Below, in pieces: positions 35,113-43,191 of a stretch of DNA of 64,000 nucleotides. Location of the stretch: the NCBI GenBank assembly GCA_037890055.1, contig JBBKBD010000003.1; one strand, 5' to 3'. Each line of letters opens with the position of its first letter. The stretch's first letter is position 1. This DNA is from Mediannikoviicoccus sp037890055 (lineage in GTDB: Bacteria; Bacillota; Clostridia; Tissierellales; Peptoniphilaceae). The notes beneath the pieces were generated by a model. The model did not search any database and was not told the DNA's origin. It worked only from the letters and a program-made list of their open reading frames with translations. A program made the translations under genes and the position numbers.

Positions 35113-35732
35113 TTTGCACCTCTCACATATTTATTCTTCTTTTCTTTTATATACTTAGTTCCATTAGGATATCTTAAAAGATTTCTATTAGGAATGGATC
35201 TAATTAAAAAATACACTGCGAATACAGTTAAAAACTTGTCCAATGTTTCTGTAAGAAGAGTTGAACTAATTACAGAATGCCATAGTCCCTTTCCAGTAGC
35301 AACTAAAAATGTCGTGATAGCACTTGCTCCACTGGCTCCCGTAACTCCACCAAATACAATAACTGTAATTGGAGCAGAAGTAATAATTGCCACAAGCCAA
35401 ATTATAATTGCCACAATAAATGTTTTGCCTGGTGTTTTTAACATTCCCTTCCTACCACATATTCCGCCAACTATACCAAAGGCTCCACTTACAAATAAAT
35501 ATGGAAGCTGAGTTGGATTTGTAACAGATGTAACTATACTTGTTACAACACCTGTAATAAAACCTATCCAAGGTCCACATAGTACAGCCGTGAAAACAGT
35601 TCCAATCGCATCCAAATACACCGGTAGTTTTAAAGCGGCGTTTAAGTTTGCACCTACAAAATTAATTGCTATACCAAGGGGTATAAGTAAAATAACCGAT
35701 AGATTATAGCTAGTTTTTGATTTTGCTTTCAT
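35109..35732 (-). CDS. ECF transporter S component, 207 aa
   Basis: Substrate-binding integral membrane subunit with about six TM segments. The N-terminal region (LGIAINFVGANLNAALKLPVYLDAIGTVFTAVLCGPW) is typical of a family of ECF S components of unassigned substrate. Genes follow in the order S, T, A, A, nucleoside hydrolase, making a nucleoside or nucleobase-like ligand the likeliest substrate. RBS AGGAGGG. It heads the operon; a truncated, frameshifted copy of its first ~30 codons is at 38280-38362. Confidence 0.85.
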   Translation of the reverse strand: MKAKSKTSYNLSVILLIPLGIAINFVGANLNAALKLPVYLDAIGTVFTAVLCGPWIGFITGVVTSIVTSVTNPTQLPYLFVSGAFGIVGGICGRKGMLKTPGKTFIVAIIIWLVAIITSAPITVIVFGGVTGASGASAITTFLVATGKGLWHSVISSTLLTETLDKFLTVFAVYFLIRSIPNRNLLRYPNGTKYIKEKKNKYVRGAK

Positions 35733-35837
35733 AATTCCCTCCTAAACTTTTTATGCAAAAAATATTCCAATTTAATCTTATCATAATTTAAGTGATTATG
35801 ATATCGTTTTTTTCAATTAATAAATTTTAAACAAAAA

Positions 35838-35865
35838 GCTGTTGAAGACTTTCATCCTCAACAGC
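35838..35865 (-). terminator. CTGTTGA-type hairpin, copy 1
   Basis: GCTGTTGA ... TCAACAGC with A5 on its left (T-run on the minus strand), immediately after the ykvI-like pseudogene. Related hairpins at 38467-38494 and 39307-39329 belong to the duplicated units. Confidence 0.65.
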
Positions 35866-36116
35866 TTATTCATTATAATTTATTTTCTTTTCTTTTTTCT
35901 TTTCCGCCTCATGCTCTTCTTGCACTTCTTCAACTGCTTTTTTTATCTTTTCATTTTCGATAATTGAAGATTCAGCAAACTTTTCTATATTTGACCTAAA
36001 AGTCCTATTTCTCCAAAGGGAATAAAATATTGCATAGCCTCTTGCCCGCTGGAAAGACTAGCTCCAATTAGTACCCCCACATAGGCAAAGGTTATGCTAA
36101 AGCTTTTCTTATTCAT
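35866..36116 (-). pseudogene. ykvI-like transporter pseudogene, copy 1 (internal deletion)
   Basis: Starts with RBS AAGGAGATC and 43 intact codons (MNKKSFSITFAYVGVLIGAS...EAMQYFIPFGEIGLLGQI*) like the first TM of YkvI-type LeuT-fold membrane proteins (AYVG...GAG.ASGQE pattern). The frame then shifts and the remaining sequence encodes a C-terminal-looking tail (KFAESSIIENEKIKK..., Glu/Lys-rich) ending at 35866. Most of the gene (normally about 330 codons) is missing. The copy at 39345-39603 has the same breakpoint, so the deletion preceded the duplication. The 240 bp on to 36359 hold nothing I recognise. Confidence 0.75.
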
Positions 36117-36359
36117 AAGATCTCCTTTATTTATATATTTTATGAAGGCTATTACATAATACCATAATTTTTTGTTTTTATAGAGGATGATAAGGTTTTT
36201 TAATTTGTTTAAATATATAAAGCGCTGTCTTCATTAACCTTGTGCTTAAATTTAAATACTTTTGAAGCAGATTTCTTTTATATTTTTCCCAATCAAAAAG
36301 CACCTACAATTATAGATGCTTTAAACATTCTCGCTAATAAAATAATTCACCTCATAATT

Positions 36360-37412
36360 TTATCTCTTAAATTTTTTGTTAATGTCGTGAAGTATATCTG
36401 AAAACTCTTGAGATTTTGATATCATAAGTGCATGTGTGGTATTATTCATTATATATAATTCTTTTTGTGGTGCTATAACCTTATTAAAGTAATCTTCTGC
36501 TAATTTGTAATTAACCTGATAATCCATATCACCATTAATATTGATATATGGGACCTGATACTCGTACTTTCCCTTTAATGAAAAATCCTTTAATTCATCA
36601 GACTTAAAGAAATCTAAATACACTTGTTTATCTCTGGAAGCTATAGAGAACCAGTCTCTAATTGAATAATTTGGATTAAACAAAATTGTCGTAATCGGAC
36701 AATAGTCAAATCCGTCCTTCATTATTCCATATCCATATTTATTTAAAATCTCATTCTTTGCTTCTATTGATTCCACTGTAATCTTCTCAGAGTTTATTTT
36801 TTCTATGAGTTTCATAGTTTCTTCATTACCCTTTGCCCATTTGATTGCTTCTGATTTAAAAGCTTCTTCGTTTTCTACAATATCAACAAGCTGACCACAT
36901 CCAATAAATAAATCATAATACTTAGGATATTCTAAAACAAGATTAGCACCATAAATTGAGCCCCAAGAATGTCCCAGTATACTTATTTTATCAACTCCCA
37001 TATGGGATATTATAAACTCCGTAATTTCTTTCCCATCTTCCAACAACATTTCTTTCGTAAGCTCTATTTGGTCTTGCGCTTTATTATAACTTTTACCACA
37101 ATTTCTCTGATCCCATGTTACAACCGTATAGATGTCTGACCATTTACGAGTAAAAGCATAATCTATTTCGCTGGTTGATGAACCTGGTCCACCATGTAAA
37201 TAGAGAAGGACTGGGTTGTTTTTATTTTTGCCATAAATATTTATCCACTGCTTGCTGCCATTAATATCAATATACATAGATTCATTAATTCCATCTTTAG
37301 GGGTTCGATTGTTCCAAAGACTTCCACCTAAGTGTAGGCAAAAAACAAGTAGAATAAGACCTAGCAATATTTTTGAAATAATTTGTAGTATTTTAATTAT
37401 TTTTCTTTTCAT
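36360..37412 (-). CDS. Proline iminopeptidase-like alpha/beta hydrolase, membrane-anchored, 350 aa
   Basis: Peptidase S33-type hydrolase. Motifs: LHGGPGSS (oxyanion loop), VTWDQRNCGKS, and nucleophile elbow GHSWGS; acid and His expected in INGDMDYQV and NTTHAL. An N-terminal TM (about residues 10-28) anchors it facing outward. These enzymes remove N-terminal proline or cleave small amides. The gene lies inside the duplicated ECF area, between the ykvI remnant and the decayed EcfT copy, and may have been inserted there. Confidence 0.88.
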   Translation of the reverse strand: MKRKIIKILQIISKILLGLILLVFCLHLGGSLWNNRTPKDGINESMYIDINGSKQWINIYGKNKNNPVLLYLHGGPGSSTSEIDYAFTRKWSDIYTVVTWDQRNCGKSYNKAQDQIELTKEMLLEDGKEITEFIISHMGVDKISILGHSWGSIYGANLVLEYPKYYDLFIGCGQLVDIVENEEAFKSEAIKWAKGNEETMKLIEKINSEKITVESIEAKNEILNKYGYGIMKDGFDYCPITTILFNPNYSIRDWFSIASRDKQVYLDFFKSDELKDFSLKGKYEYQVPYININGDMDYQVNYKLAEDYFNKVIAPQKELYIMNNTTHALMISKSQEFSDILHDINKKFKR

Positions 37413-37427
37413 GATGTTTTAGAATCC

Positions 37428-38362
37428 TCAAAACTTATACATTACAAAACTTAAAATCACTAAGCACTGTGTTATGGCAAAAAGACTGGTAATAAAGTTT
37501 GAAAACTGTGTCTCAACAACTCCATCTTCCTCATACCACCAATTCTCTATATCTTCTTCACTGTAGGAACTCATCCCCATGGCTCCCATAAATGACAGTG
37601 GACCTTTGAGTATTCCACGGGTATTTAGTATAAGTCCACTAGGTACTTCCTTTTTTATTTCTTTCAAGCAAGTCTTTTCATTATCCGAAGAAAATCCACG
37701 TGCTTCTAATGTAATAGTCTTTTCATCAATTTCAGAAAGTGAAGATATAATAAGTGGTCCAAGGGATGGGAAGAAGGCCTTTGCCCTGTTCTTAATTGAA
37801 TCCTTTGTTTCAATTCCTCTGGCCTCTTGTGCCTGGATGATTTTTGAACTTTTTTCTATCATTTCAGAAATCATAGTCATCGCAGCCATGATTATATAGC
37901 TAGTTACATGGCTAACTTTCTTTTCTTGAAGTGACAGCATTAAATCTTCAATATTTGTAGTTTCAAAGAATAACAAGAACAGTGATATAAGTGTCAAAAT
38001 AAATTTAGTTTGTTCAAGTCCATTTATTATTCCTAGTTTAGTAACTCTAATAAATCCAAGGTCTAAATATACAAACCCTTCTGATTTGTCTATGAATAAT
38101 TGGAATAAAAACATTATCAATAACACAAAAAATAGCGTAATCGAAAGCTTCTTAGCATATGGTTTGAATTTTTTGTCAATGCAAGAAAGTATCAAACATA
38201 ATGGAGGCACAAATAGATACGCAAATTGCCATGGTAATACCAATGCAATTATGGATGTAACTATTACAATAAATAATTTTGCACCTACAAAATTAATCGC
38301 TATACCAAGGGTATTAACAAAATAACCGATAAATTATAGCTAGTTTTTGATTTTGCTTTCAT
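37428..38362 (-). pseudogene. Fused, decayed ecfS-ecfT copy with foreign C-terminus
   Basis: From 38362 the sequence repeats the start of the S-component gene (MKAKSKTSYNLSVILLIP) but a one-base loss shifts the frame after ~19 codons. Most of ecfS is then deleted, joining its INFVGA region directly to the KLFIVIVTSII region of ecfT. The ecfT part runs to both ARG motifs (about 90% identical to 34381-35112 by eye), then switches at about 37640 to an unrelated 65-residue tail (RGILKGPLSFMGAMG... SFVMYKF, ending in a TM). An open frame 37428-38243 survives from a TTG, so a chimeric protein might still be made, but no good start signal exists. Confidence 0.75.
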
Positions 38363-38466
38363 AATTACCTCCTAAATTTTTTACGCGGAACTTCCTCCAA
38401 TTTAATTTTAACATAATCCAAATAATTATGATATCGTTTTTATGATTAATAAATTTTAAACAAAAA

Positions 38467-38494
38467 ACTGTTGAAGACTTTAATCCTCAACAGT
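38467..38494 (-). terminator. CTGTTGA-type hairpin, copy 2
   Basis: ACTGTTGA ... TCAACAGT with a preceding A-run (minus-strand T-run); follows the small membrane-protein gene ending at 38519. Confidence 0.65.
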
Positions 38495-38518
38495 TTATTC
38501 ATTAATATTAAATTTTTC

Positions 38519-38839
38519 CTACAAATCTTTAATATTCATTTTATCAATTTCTGCATTCATTTTCATTTTCTTTTTAATTCTACAGTAAATAAATAATAAA
38601 ATGATGGTTGGAATATTACTAATAAAAAATGCTAATATTGAATTTATTAAATTTTTATTTTCTCCAATAGCTTCAAATGTACTTGCACCCAATAGCATGA
38701 ATAGAGAATAAATAAAAGATAATATAGGCAAAATCAAACCAAGCCATTTAATTTCTTTTTTTGATAAAATTATCTGTAAGTAAAGTACTAATCCTGCTAT
38801 TAATAAATATATAAAAGAAAAGCTGAAATAAAATGACAT
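38519..38839 (-). CDS. Small membrane protein, 106 aa
   Basis: Three TM segments (about 3-23, 32-52, 63-87) and a basic Lys/Met-rich C-terminal tail. No named family recognised. RBS AAAGGAG. It starts one base after the DUF2089 regulator gene ends, so the two form an operon; small membrane partners are common for DUF2089 proteins. This pair sits between two copies of the hairpin at 38467 and 39307, i.e. inserted into the duplicated ECF flank. Confidence 0.75.
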   Translation of the reverse strand: MSFYFSFSFIYLLIAGLVLYLQIILSKKEIKWLGLILPILSFIYSLFMLLGASTFEAIGENKNLINSILAFFISNIPTIILLFIYCRIKKKMKMNAEIDKMNIKDL

Positions 38840-38840
38840 T

Positions 38841-39140
38841 CTAATTTTCTCCTTTCATTTTTTTATACTCCGAAACTAATATCTTTGCCGTATCAAAATC
38901 AATCTTATCATTTACAGCCAGCTTCTTTATTAGTGATATATAAGGCTCGTTAGAATTATCTTCGTTTATTTGTATCTTCTGTATTAGCCTATCCAATCTC
39001 AACCTTACCGTTGGGTAAGTAACTTCATATTGATTTGCAATTTCTTTTAAAGATCCTGAAGCTAATATAAAATTTTTTATAAATGCCAGGTCCTCTTCAT
39101 CAAGATTTGCCATCCATTCAGGAACTATTTCAATAGCCAT
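38841..39140 (-). CDS. DUF2089-family regulator-like protein, 99 aa
   Basis: Contains the DUF2089 core: PEWMANLDEEDLAFIKNFILASGSLKEIANQYEVTYPTVRLRLDRLI, an HTH-like segment. The zinc ribbon found at the N-terminus of longer family members is absent. The frame is open for 19 more codons upstream, but the ATG at 39140 follows GAGGGTGATG and is the better start. Likely controls itself and the small membrane protein. Confidence 0.8.
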   Translation of the reverse strand: MAIEIVPEWMANLDEEDLAFIKNFILASGSLKEIANQYEVTYPTVRLRLDRLIQKIQINEDNSNEPYISLIKKLAVNDKIDFDTAKILVSEYKKMKGEN

Positions 39141-39306
39141 TTCATCACCCTCTTTAATTATATTAAGTATAAACCTTAATTTTATTAAAGTCAACATTTA
39201 TTTCTATTTTAATTTTATTTAATGATTTGTTATTTTCTTTCCATTTTTGTTTTGTAATTTATCTTTACTAATTTTGATTTCGACAAAATAACATTCCAAT
39301 AAAAAA

Positions 39307-39329
39307 CTGTTGAAGACTAACCTCAACAG
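39307..39329 (-). terminator. CTGTTGA-type hairpin, copy 3
   Basis: CTGTTGA ... TCAACAG with A6 at its left; follows the second ykvI-like pseudogene. Confidence 0.6.
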
Positions 39330-39344
39330 CTTTTTCATTATAAT

Positions 39345-39603
39345 TTAATTTATTTTCTTTTCTTTTTTCTTTTTTCTTTTTTCTTTTCAGCTTCATGTTC
39401 TTCTTGCACTTCTTCTTCAACTGCTTTTTTTATCTTTTCATTTTCGATAATTGAAGATTCAGCAAATTTTTCTATATTTGACCTAAAAGTCCTATTTCTC
39501 CAAAGGGAATAAAATATTGCATAGCCTCTTGCCTACTGGAAAGACCAGCGCCAATTAGTACACCTACATAGGTAAAGGTTATGCTAAAGCTTTTCTTATT
39601 CAT
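39345..39603 (-). pseudogene. ykvI-like transporter pseudogene, copy 2
   Basis: Near-identical to 35866-36116: same 43-codon start (one change makes GQE into RQE), same internal deletion and frameshift, same Glu/Lys-rich tail. Differences are a few point changes and an expanded pyrimidine tract. Flanking sequence (AAGGAGATC RBS, downstream hairpin) is duplicated too. The 200 bp upstream to 39790 contain no gene. Confidence 0.75.
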
Positions 39604-39790
39604 AAGATCTCCTTCACATATATATTTTATGAAGGCTATTACATAATAACACAATTTTTTGTTTTTATAGAGGATGATAAGATTTTTTAATTTGTTTAAA
39701 TAAATAAAGAACTATCTTTATTATCTTTTCTCTTTTATTAAACGCTTTTAAAGTATAGATAACTTATTACTTGTTACATTAAAACAAAAA

Positions 39791-39810
39791 CCCCAGAAAT
39801 TTATCTGAGG
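39791..39810 (-). terminator. Terminator of transglutaminase-like gene
   Basis: CCTCAGA...TCTGGGG hairpin followed by TTTTTGTTTT on the minus strand. Confidence 0.7.
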
Positions 39811-40512
39811 TTATTCTTTATGTTTTACCACAACTTTTTGGTCCTGCGCTTTTTCTAAATGTAATGGTGTGTTTTGAAAGAAGGACCAGTTTTTGTCTTT
39901 TACTGCCTCATTAAATGTTACATCAATATAATAAGTTTCTTCACCAATCACTACATAATTCCATCTATGCTTCATTAAAGCACTGTTAATACTACCAACT
40001 TTTAATCCAGAGCCTTCACTTAAAATTAAAAATAATTCTGAAAATGCCGTACAGGTTCCCTTACCCCTTTTCATTGCATAAAGAGCAGATCTGGCCTTGT
40101 ATTCTTTATCGTAGGTAAATCTTTCTATAATAAAGTTATTAATGTACTTAACTTTTTCTAAGTCAGTTAAACCACTTGTTTGCTCCTTTACATATTTTTC
40201 TAATGCTATCAGTTCTTTAAAGGCAGATTTTTCTGCAAAGAAAATAATTCTTAAGTCACATTCATAATAATTTTCTTTCTCTCTAATATCTTCAACTCTT
40301 ACGGACAAATAATAGTTTAGTGCTGCAATGTCAGGAATATGGTATGGCCTATCCACACCATTTCTTTCCTCGTTATCCTCTAAAAAGTTTTTTAGATTTT
40401 CATCAACTTTAATGGTTATTGTTTTATATTTCTCGTCATCTGATGCATTAAGAAAAGTCCTCTTTGCAACTAATCCTATTTCTTCTATATTTGTTAGTAT
40501 TTTTTCTATCAT
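39811..40512 (-). CDS. Transglutaminase-like (papain-fold) protein, 233 aa
   Basis: Cys-His-Asp triad of the transglutaminase-like superfamily: GKGTCTAFSELF (Cys about 152), MKHRWNYVVIG (His about 181) and YYIDVTFNE (Asp about 197). Family members act as proteases or in peptide crosslinking. The N-terminal ~110 residues are a beta-rich domain without recognised motif. There is no obvious signal peptide at this start, though the co-transcribed 74-aa protein upstream is a membrane protein. The first 27 codons are duplicated at 43092-43173. Confidence 0.8.
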   Translation of the reverse strand: MIEKILTNIEEIGLVAKRTFLNASDDEKYKTITIKVDENLKNFLEDNEERNGVDRPYHIPDIAALNYYLSVRVEDIREKENYYECDLRIIFFAEKSAFKELIALEKYVKEQTSGLTDLEKVKYINNFIIERFTYDKEYKARSALYAMKRGKGTCTAFSELFLILSEGSGLKVGSINSALMKHRWNYVVIGEETYYIDVTFNEAVKDKNWSFFQNTPLHLEKAQDQKVVVKHKE

Positions 40513-40530
40513 TTACTTTCCCCTACTTTA

Positions 40531-40755
40531 TTAGTATAAAAAATTAAATGGAAAAATTAAAAATTCACTGGTAGTATAATATTCCCCTTCTTTATCTAAT
40601 GCACGGTATGTGGTGTATGAATATAAAACTGCCTTATAGGAAGATACCACACCCTCTCTATTTCCTATTGGGAATGGAAATAGTAACACTAGTATGATAA
40701 ATAAAATAAGTATCTTCTTTTTCTTCTTACCTATTTTTTCTCTTTTCATAATCAT
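40531..40755 (-). CDS. Small membrane protein, 74 aa (copy 1)
   Basis: One TM segment (about 15-28) after a Lys-rich N-terminus, then a short extracytoplasmic part (REGVVSSYKAVLYSYTTYRA...TSEFLIFPFNFLY). The last ~50 residues are identical to those of the copy at 43192-43446, whereas the N-terminal cytoplasmic part differs in length and sequence; the unequal constraint suggests the extracellular part is what matters. It precedes the transglutaminase-like gene by 18 bp and faces away from the conserved 26-bp site. No clear RBS. Confidence 0.65.
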   Translation of the reverse strand: MIMKREKIGKKKKKILILFIILVLLFPFPIGNREGVVSSYKAVLYSYTTYRALDKEGEYYTTSEFLIFPFNFLY

Positions 40756-40914
40756 TTTTACTTAACTCATAGTAGTGCTTAGCTTTTAGTTTTAATAGTT
40801 GAATATTTTTTACACCTTACATTAACATTAGTGCATCGTCTATGTTTTTACAAGAATTTTTTCATCTCCTATAGGCTAAATTTTAATTTTTTTGAAATAA
40901 TGTAAAAGTTTTTA

Positions 40915-40965
40915 TCAAATATCATACTTTAGGGTGATGTCTGAAATAAGATTGGTTGATATAAT
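40915..40965 (+). promoter_or_regulatory. Conserved 26-bp site and promoter (copy B)
   Basis: The 26-bp site (40915-40940; core ATCATACTTTAGGGTGATG) is followed 19 nt later by TATAAT (40960-40965); no recognisable -35. Same site and spacing as copies at 21549-21574 (minus) and 43563-43588. The site has an imperfect dyad (ATCA ... TGAT), as expected for a dimeric activator. Confidence 0.75.
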
Positions 40966-41033
40966 TTGTATAAGCTAAAGGAGCACTATTTGTTCTTACT
41001 AATTTTTGTAAATATTTGAAGGGAGTGGTTAAT

Positions 41034-41063
41034 ATGAAAACAGGTTCTATAAATTTTAACTAA
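41034..41063 (+). CDS. Nine-codon leader frame MKTGSINFN
   Basis: ATG with a good AAGGGAG ribosome site, nine sense codons and TAA, between the 26-bp-site promoter and the lipoprotein gene. The second copy (43681-43710) encodes MKTGFINFT. The frame and its RBS are kept, although two codons differ. It could be a leader peptide or just a residue of the duplicated block. Confidence 0.35.
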   Translation: MKTGSINFN

Positions 41064-41124
41064 GCCGTATCTAAAAAAAATTTACATAGGGCAAATAAAA
41101 ACGAAAGGAGGTAAAACGATTAAA

Positions 41125-41697
41125 ATGAAAAAGAAGATATTATTGACCATTGCTCTGTGCTTGATATTATCCGTGGGTATGGCAGCTTGCGGAAGCAAGG
41201 AAAAGAGCACTGCTGTTCAATCCACGAACAAGGTAATCAGCGTAACCCCTACAGATGGCTATGTGGCAAAGCCACAGGAAGGTTATGAGCAGATCATGAT
41301 TTTCCCAAAGGACAAGCAGGATGATAACAACACCGAGTATATACAAATTGACGCAGTTGATCCGGACGGAACACTCAATTCTTTGGTGAGCTTTACTCTC
41401 AAGGGATATAAGCAAGGAACGACGAATTACACCATGGACAAACTTAATGCCGATCTTGACGCAAAGGCAAATGAGGAAAAGGCATCAGGTGTTGTAGGCA
41501 CATTTGACAACAAGACGAGCGTAAAACTTGGAGAGGTGGATTATGTCAAATTCGATTTGACAAGAAATGGAGTTGATGCAAACGAATATTACGGCGTTGT
41601 GGACGGAACTCCCGTATACATTACTGTCGTCGGGCTCATCGACAAAGATGGCGTAAGCGGCATGCTGAACTCTATAGAGTACAAAATCAAGAAATAG
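41125..41697 (+). CDS. Lipoprotein of unknown function, 190 aa (higher-GC insert)
   Basis: Signal peptide with lipobox GMAAC (Cys22). The mature part is a beta-rich extracytoplasmic domain (TEYIQIDAVDPDG..., YGVVDGTPVYITVVG...) without a motif I can name. Codon use is clearly different from the neighbours (about 45-47% GC, many GGC/GAC/AAG codons), suggesting transfer. AGGAGG lies 14 bp before the ATG, longer than normal, consistent with a splice of the duplicated promoter block onto this gene. Probably transcribed from the 26-bp-site promoter. Confidence 0.8.
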   Translation: MKKKILLTIALCLILSVGMAACGSKEKSTAVQSTNKVISVTPTDGYVAKPQEGYEQIMIFPKDKQDDNNTEYIQIDAVDPDGTLNSLVSFTLKGYKQGTTNYTMDKLNADLDAKANEEKASGVVGTFDNKTSVKLGEVDYVKFDLTRNGVDANEYYGVVDGTPVYITVVGLIDKDGVSGMLNSIEYKIKK

Positions 41698-41779
41698 ACA
41701 GTCAACAATTATCTTAGTCGCCTTTATTTTGTCTAAGATGGATTGTCAAAAATAGAAATGTTTTAAGGAGGTAGCAGAT

Positions 41780-42586
41780 ATGGGACTTTTCAGTAAAAAA
41801 ACATGTGTAATATGCGGTGAAAAGGCAGGGCTTCTCTCGAGGCTAAAGCTCGAGAACGATGACTTCGTCTGTGGTAACTGCCAAAAGAAGTTTTCCCCAT
41901 TCTTTGATCACGAAGACAAGGTTCATACTGAAAAAGAGATACGCGACCACATCGCATGGCGCGAATCGACGAGGGAAGAAGTCGTTGCATTCCAAGCGGA
42001 CGATAGCGTTCAACTAGACGGGAAGGACCTGCTTCTAATCAATCATGACGAAGGAAAATTCGTTTTAATCGAAAGCGGAACGAAGAAAGAAGATGCAGAT
42101 GTCTTTTCACTTGATGAGATAGTAGACGCTATGCTAACCGTTGAGGAGAAAAAGAATGAAATTAAAAAGGAGATAGACGGAGAAAAAAAGCCATACAATC
42201 CGCCACATTACTCATACAAATATCATTTCCTGCTCTCTGTGAGATTGAATAATCCCTACATAAAGGAGATTGAATTCAGACTGCATCAGCTTGCCATAGA
42301 TGGCGGGGATGATGCGGACGGCTATCAGGCACCGTCAATTTTAGAAAATGTAACCGGATTCTACGTTTGGAGAGAGAAACAACTGGGTGGCAATGACTTT
42401 CTCCATCGTTCCAATTTCGCCATGTCAAGTTCACCAGGCGGATATGGTCCAAAGGGCTCGACTACAATGACTGATTTTAATATAGAGCAATTCGACAAAA
42501 TGGTCAATGTTGGAAACAAAGTAGTGGAGCTGCTCACCGGTCAGCAAAAGGAACCAGCCTTCAAATCCACGAAGAATTGGTTATAA
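41780..42586 (+). CDS. DUF4428 zinc-ribbon protein, 268 aa (higher-GC insert)
   Basis: N-terminal zinc ribbon of the DUF4428 type: C9-V-I-C12 and C31-G-N-C34. An acidic middle region is followed by a C-terminal domain (SYKYHFLLSVRLNNPYIKEIEFRL...) that I do not recognise. Same foreign base composition as the lipoprotein gene 82 bp upstream, so they form one transferred pair. RBS AAGGAGG. A short hairpin (about 41709-41735) lies between them, without a T-run. DUF4428 genes often occur near SHOCT/SPFH-type envelope genes, in line with shared regulation with the SPFH operon. Confidence 0.8.
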   Translation: MGLFSKKTCVICGEKAGLLSRLKLENDDFVCGNCQKKFSPFFDHEDKVHTEKEIRDHIAWRESTREEVVAFQADDSVQLDGKDLLLINHDEGKFVLIESGTKKEDADVFSLDEIVDAMLTVEEKKNEIKKEIDGEKKPYNPPHYSYKYHFLLSVRLNNPYIKEIEFRLHQLAIDGGDDADGYQAPSILENVTGFYVWREKQLGGNDFLHRSNFAMSSSPGGYGPKGSTTMTDFNIEQFDKMVNVGNKVVELLTGQQKEPAFKSTKNWL

Positions 42587-42624
42587 ATCCGAACTCTTTG
42601 AGTTTTGAGATTGAAACGAAAAAA

Positions 42625-42664
42625 AACTTACTTAGTTTAAACAAATACGCTAAGTAAGTTTTTT
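42625..42664 (+). terminator. Terminator of the insert
   Basis: AACTTACTTAG / CTAAGTAAGTT (11-bp stem, 14-nt loop) followed by TTTT, 39 bp after the DUF4428 stop. Confidence 0.85.
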
Positions 42665-42835
42665 AATGCTACTCAGGAAAAGAATATCTCCGGGAACAAC
42701 AATTTAAAGCAATTTTTCTCCTCGAGAACAACTTAAACATCAACATCTTACACATTATTTTTCATTTTTACAGCTACTTTTATCAATTCCTCTTTTTCAT
42801 TTTTTATCTTGCCAGGAGTTTATTGTATATTGCCA

Positions 42836-42940
42836 TTACTTTTTTTTATCAAGTTTATCAAACATAAAATCAATAAATTCTAAAGTGGGTACAGGTGGGT
42901 GCATTTTTGCAAATATCCATTCTGTCCTGTCGACCTTTTA
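42836..42940 (-). pseudogene. 3' coding remnant of an unidentified gene
   Basis: On the minus strand an open stretch of about 34 codons ends in TAA at 42836 and reads TEWIFAKMHPPVPTLEF...DKLDKKK. It begins abruptly after an in-frame stop, has no start signal, and looks like the C-terminal tail of a lost gene. The remaining bases 42665-42835 hold nothing recognisable. Confidence 0.35.
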
Positions 42941-42983
42941 CTGTCGATAAGTTTCCACACACCTATTTTATAGTCCAAAAATC

Positions 42984-43043
42984 AAGGCTTATTCTCTGCT
43001 ACCGATATCTTTTAACGATAGCCTTTGAATAAGCCTTTTTTTC
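42984..43043. terminator. Hairpin with long stem next to the methyltransferase-tail remnant
   Basis: AAGGCTTATTC (42984-42994) pairs with GAATAAGCCTT (43027-43037), followed by TTTTTT on the plus strand; a second small stem (CGATA/TATCG) is in the loop. It lies just past the stop codon of the minus-strand coding remnant at 43054 and may be that gene's former terminator. Confidence 0.55.
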
Positions 43044-43053
43044 TACAGTTTAA

Positions 43054-43095
43054 TTACTTAGTGGGTGCAACTCTTGTCATCAATACGACACTCTC
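43054..43095 (-). pseudogene. C-terminal tail of an RNA-methyltransferase-like gene (repeat R5)
   Basis: Minus strand reads ESVVLMTRVAPTK and stops at 43054. HVExVV(L/M)-type tails are typical of RlmD/TrmA-family uracil-C5 methyltransferases. The DNA of 43073-43095 matches the start of the dispersed repeats at 59569 and 60795. It ends exactly where the duplicated block copy 2 begins (TCTC at 43092-43095 is shared), marking a recombination junction. Confidence 0.5.
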
Positions 43096-43191
43096 GTCAT
43101 CTGATGCATTAAGAAAAGTCCTCTTTGCAACTAATCCTATTTCTTCTATATTTGTTAGTATTTTTTCTATCATTTACTTTCCCCTACTTTA

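Larger units (their letters stand above)
40431..41105. repeat. Duplicated 0.67-kb block, copy 1
   Basis: Aligns with 43092-43755 at a constant offset of 2661 bp at its left end. It contains the 5' end of the transglutaminase-like gene, the small membrane-protein gene, the conserved 26-bp site with its promoter, and a nine-codon reading frame. Similarity stops at the AAAGGAG ribosome site, where the higher-GC insert begins. Confidence 0.85.

Noticed and set aside
41167..41415. 82-codon frame antisense to the lipoprotein in the higher-GC insert
   Set aside because: A product of higher GC content (fewer stops); no RBS, no protein-like features.
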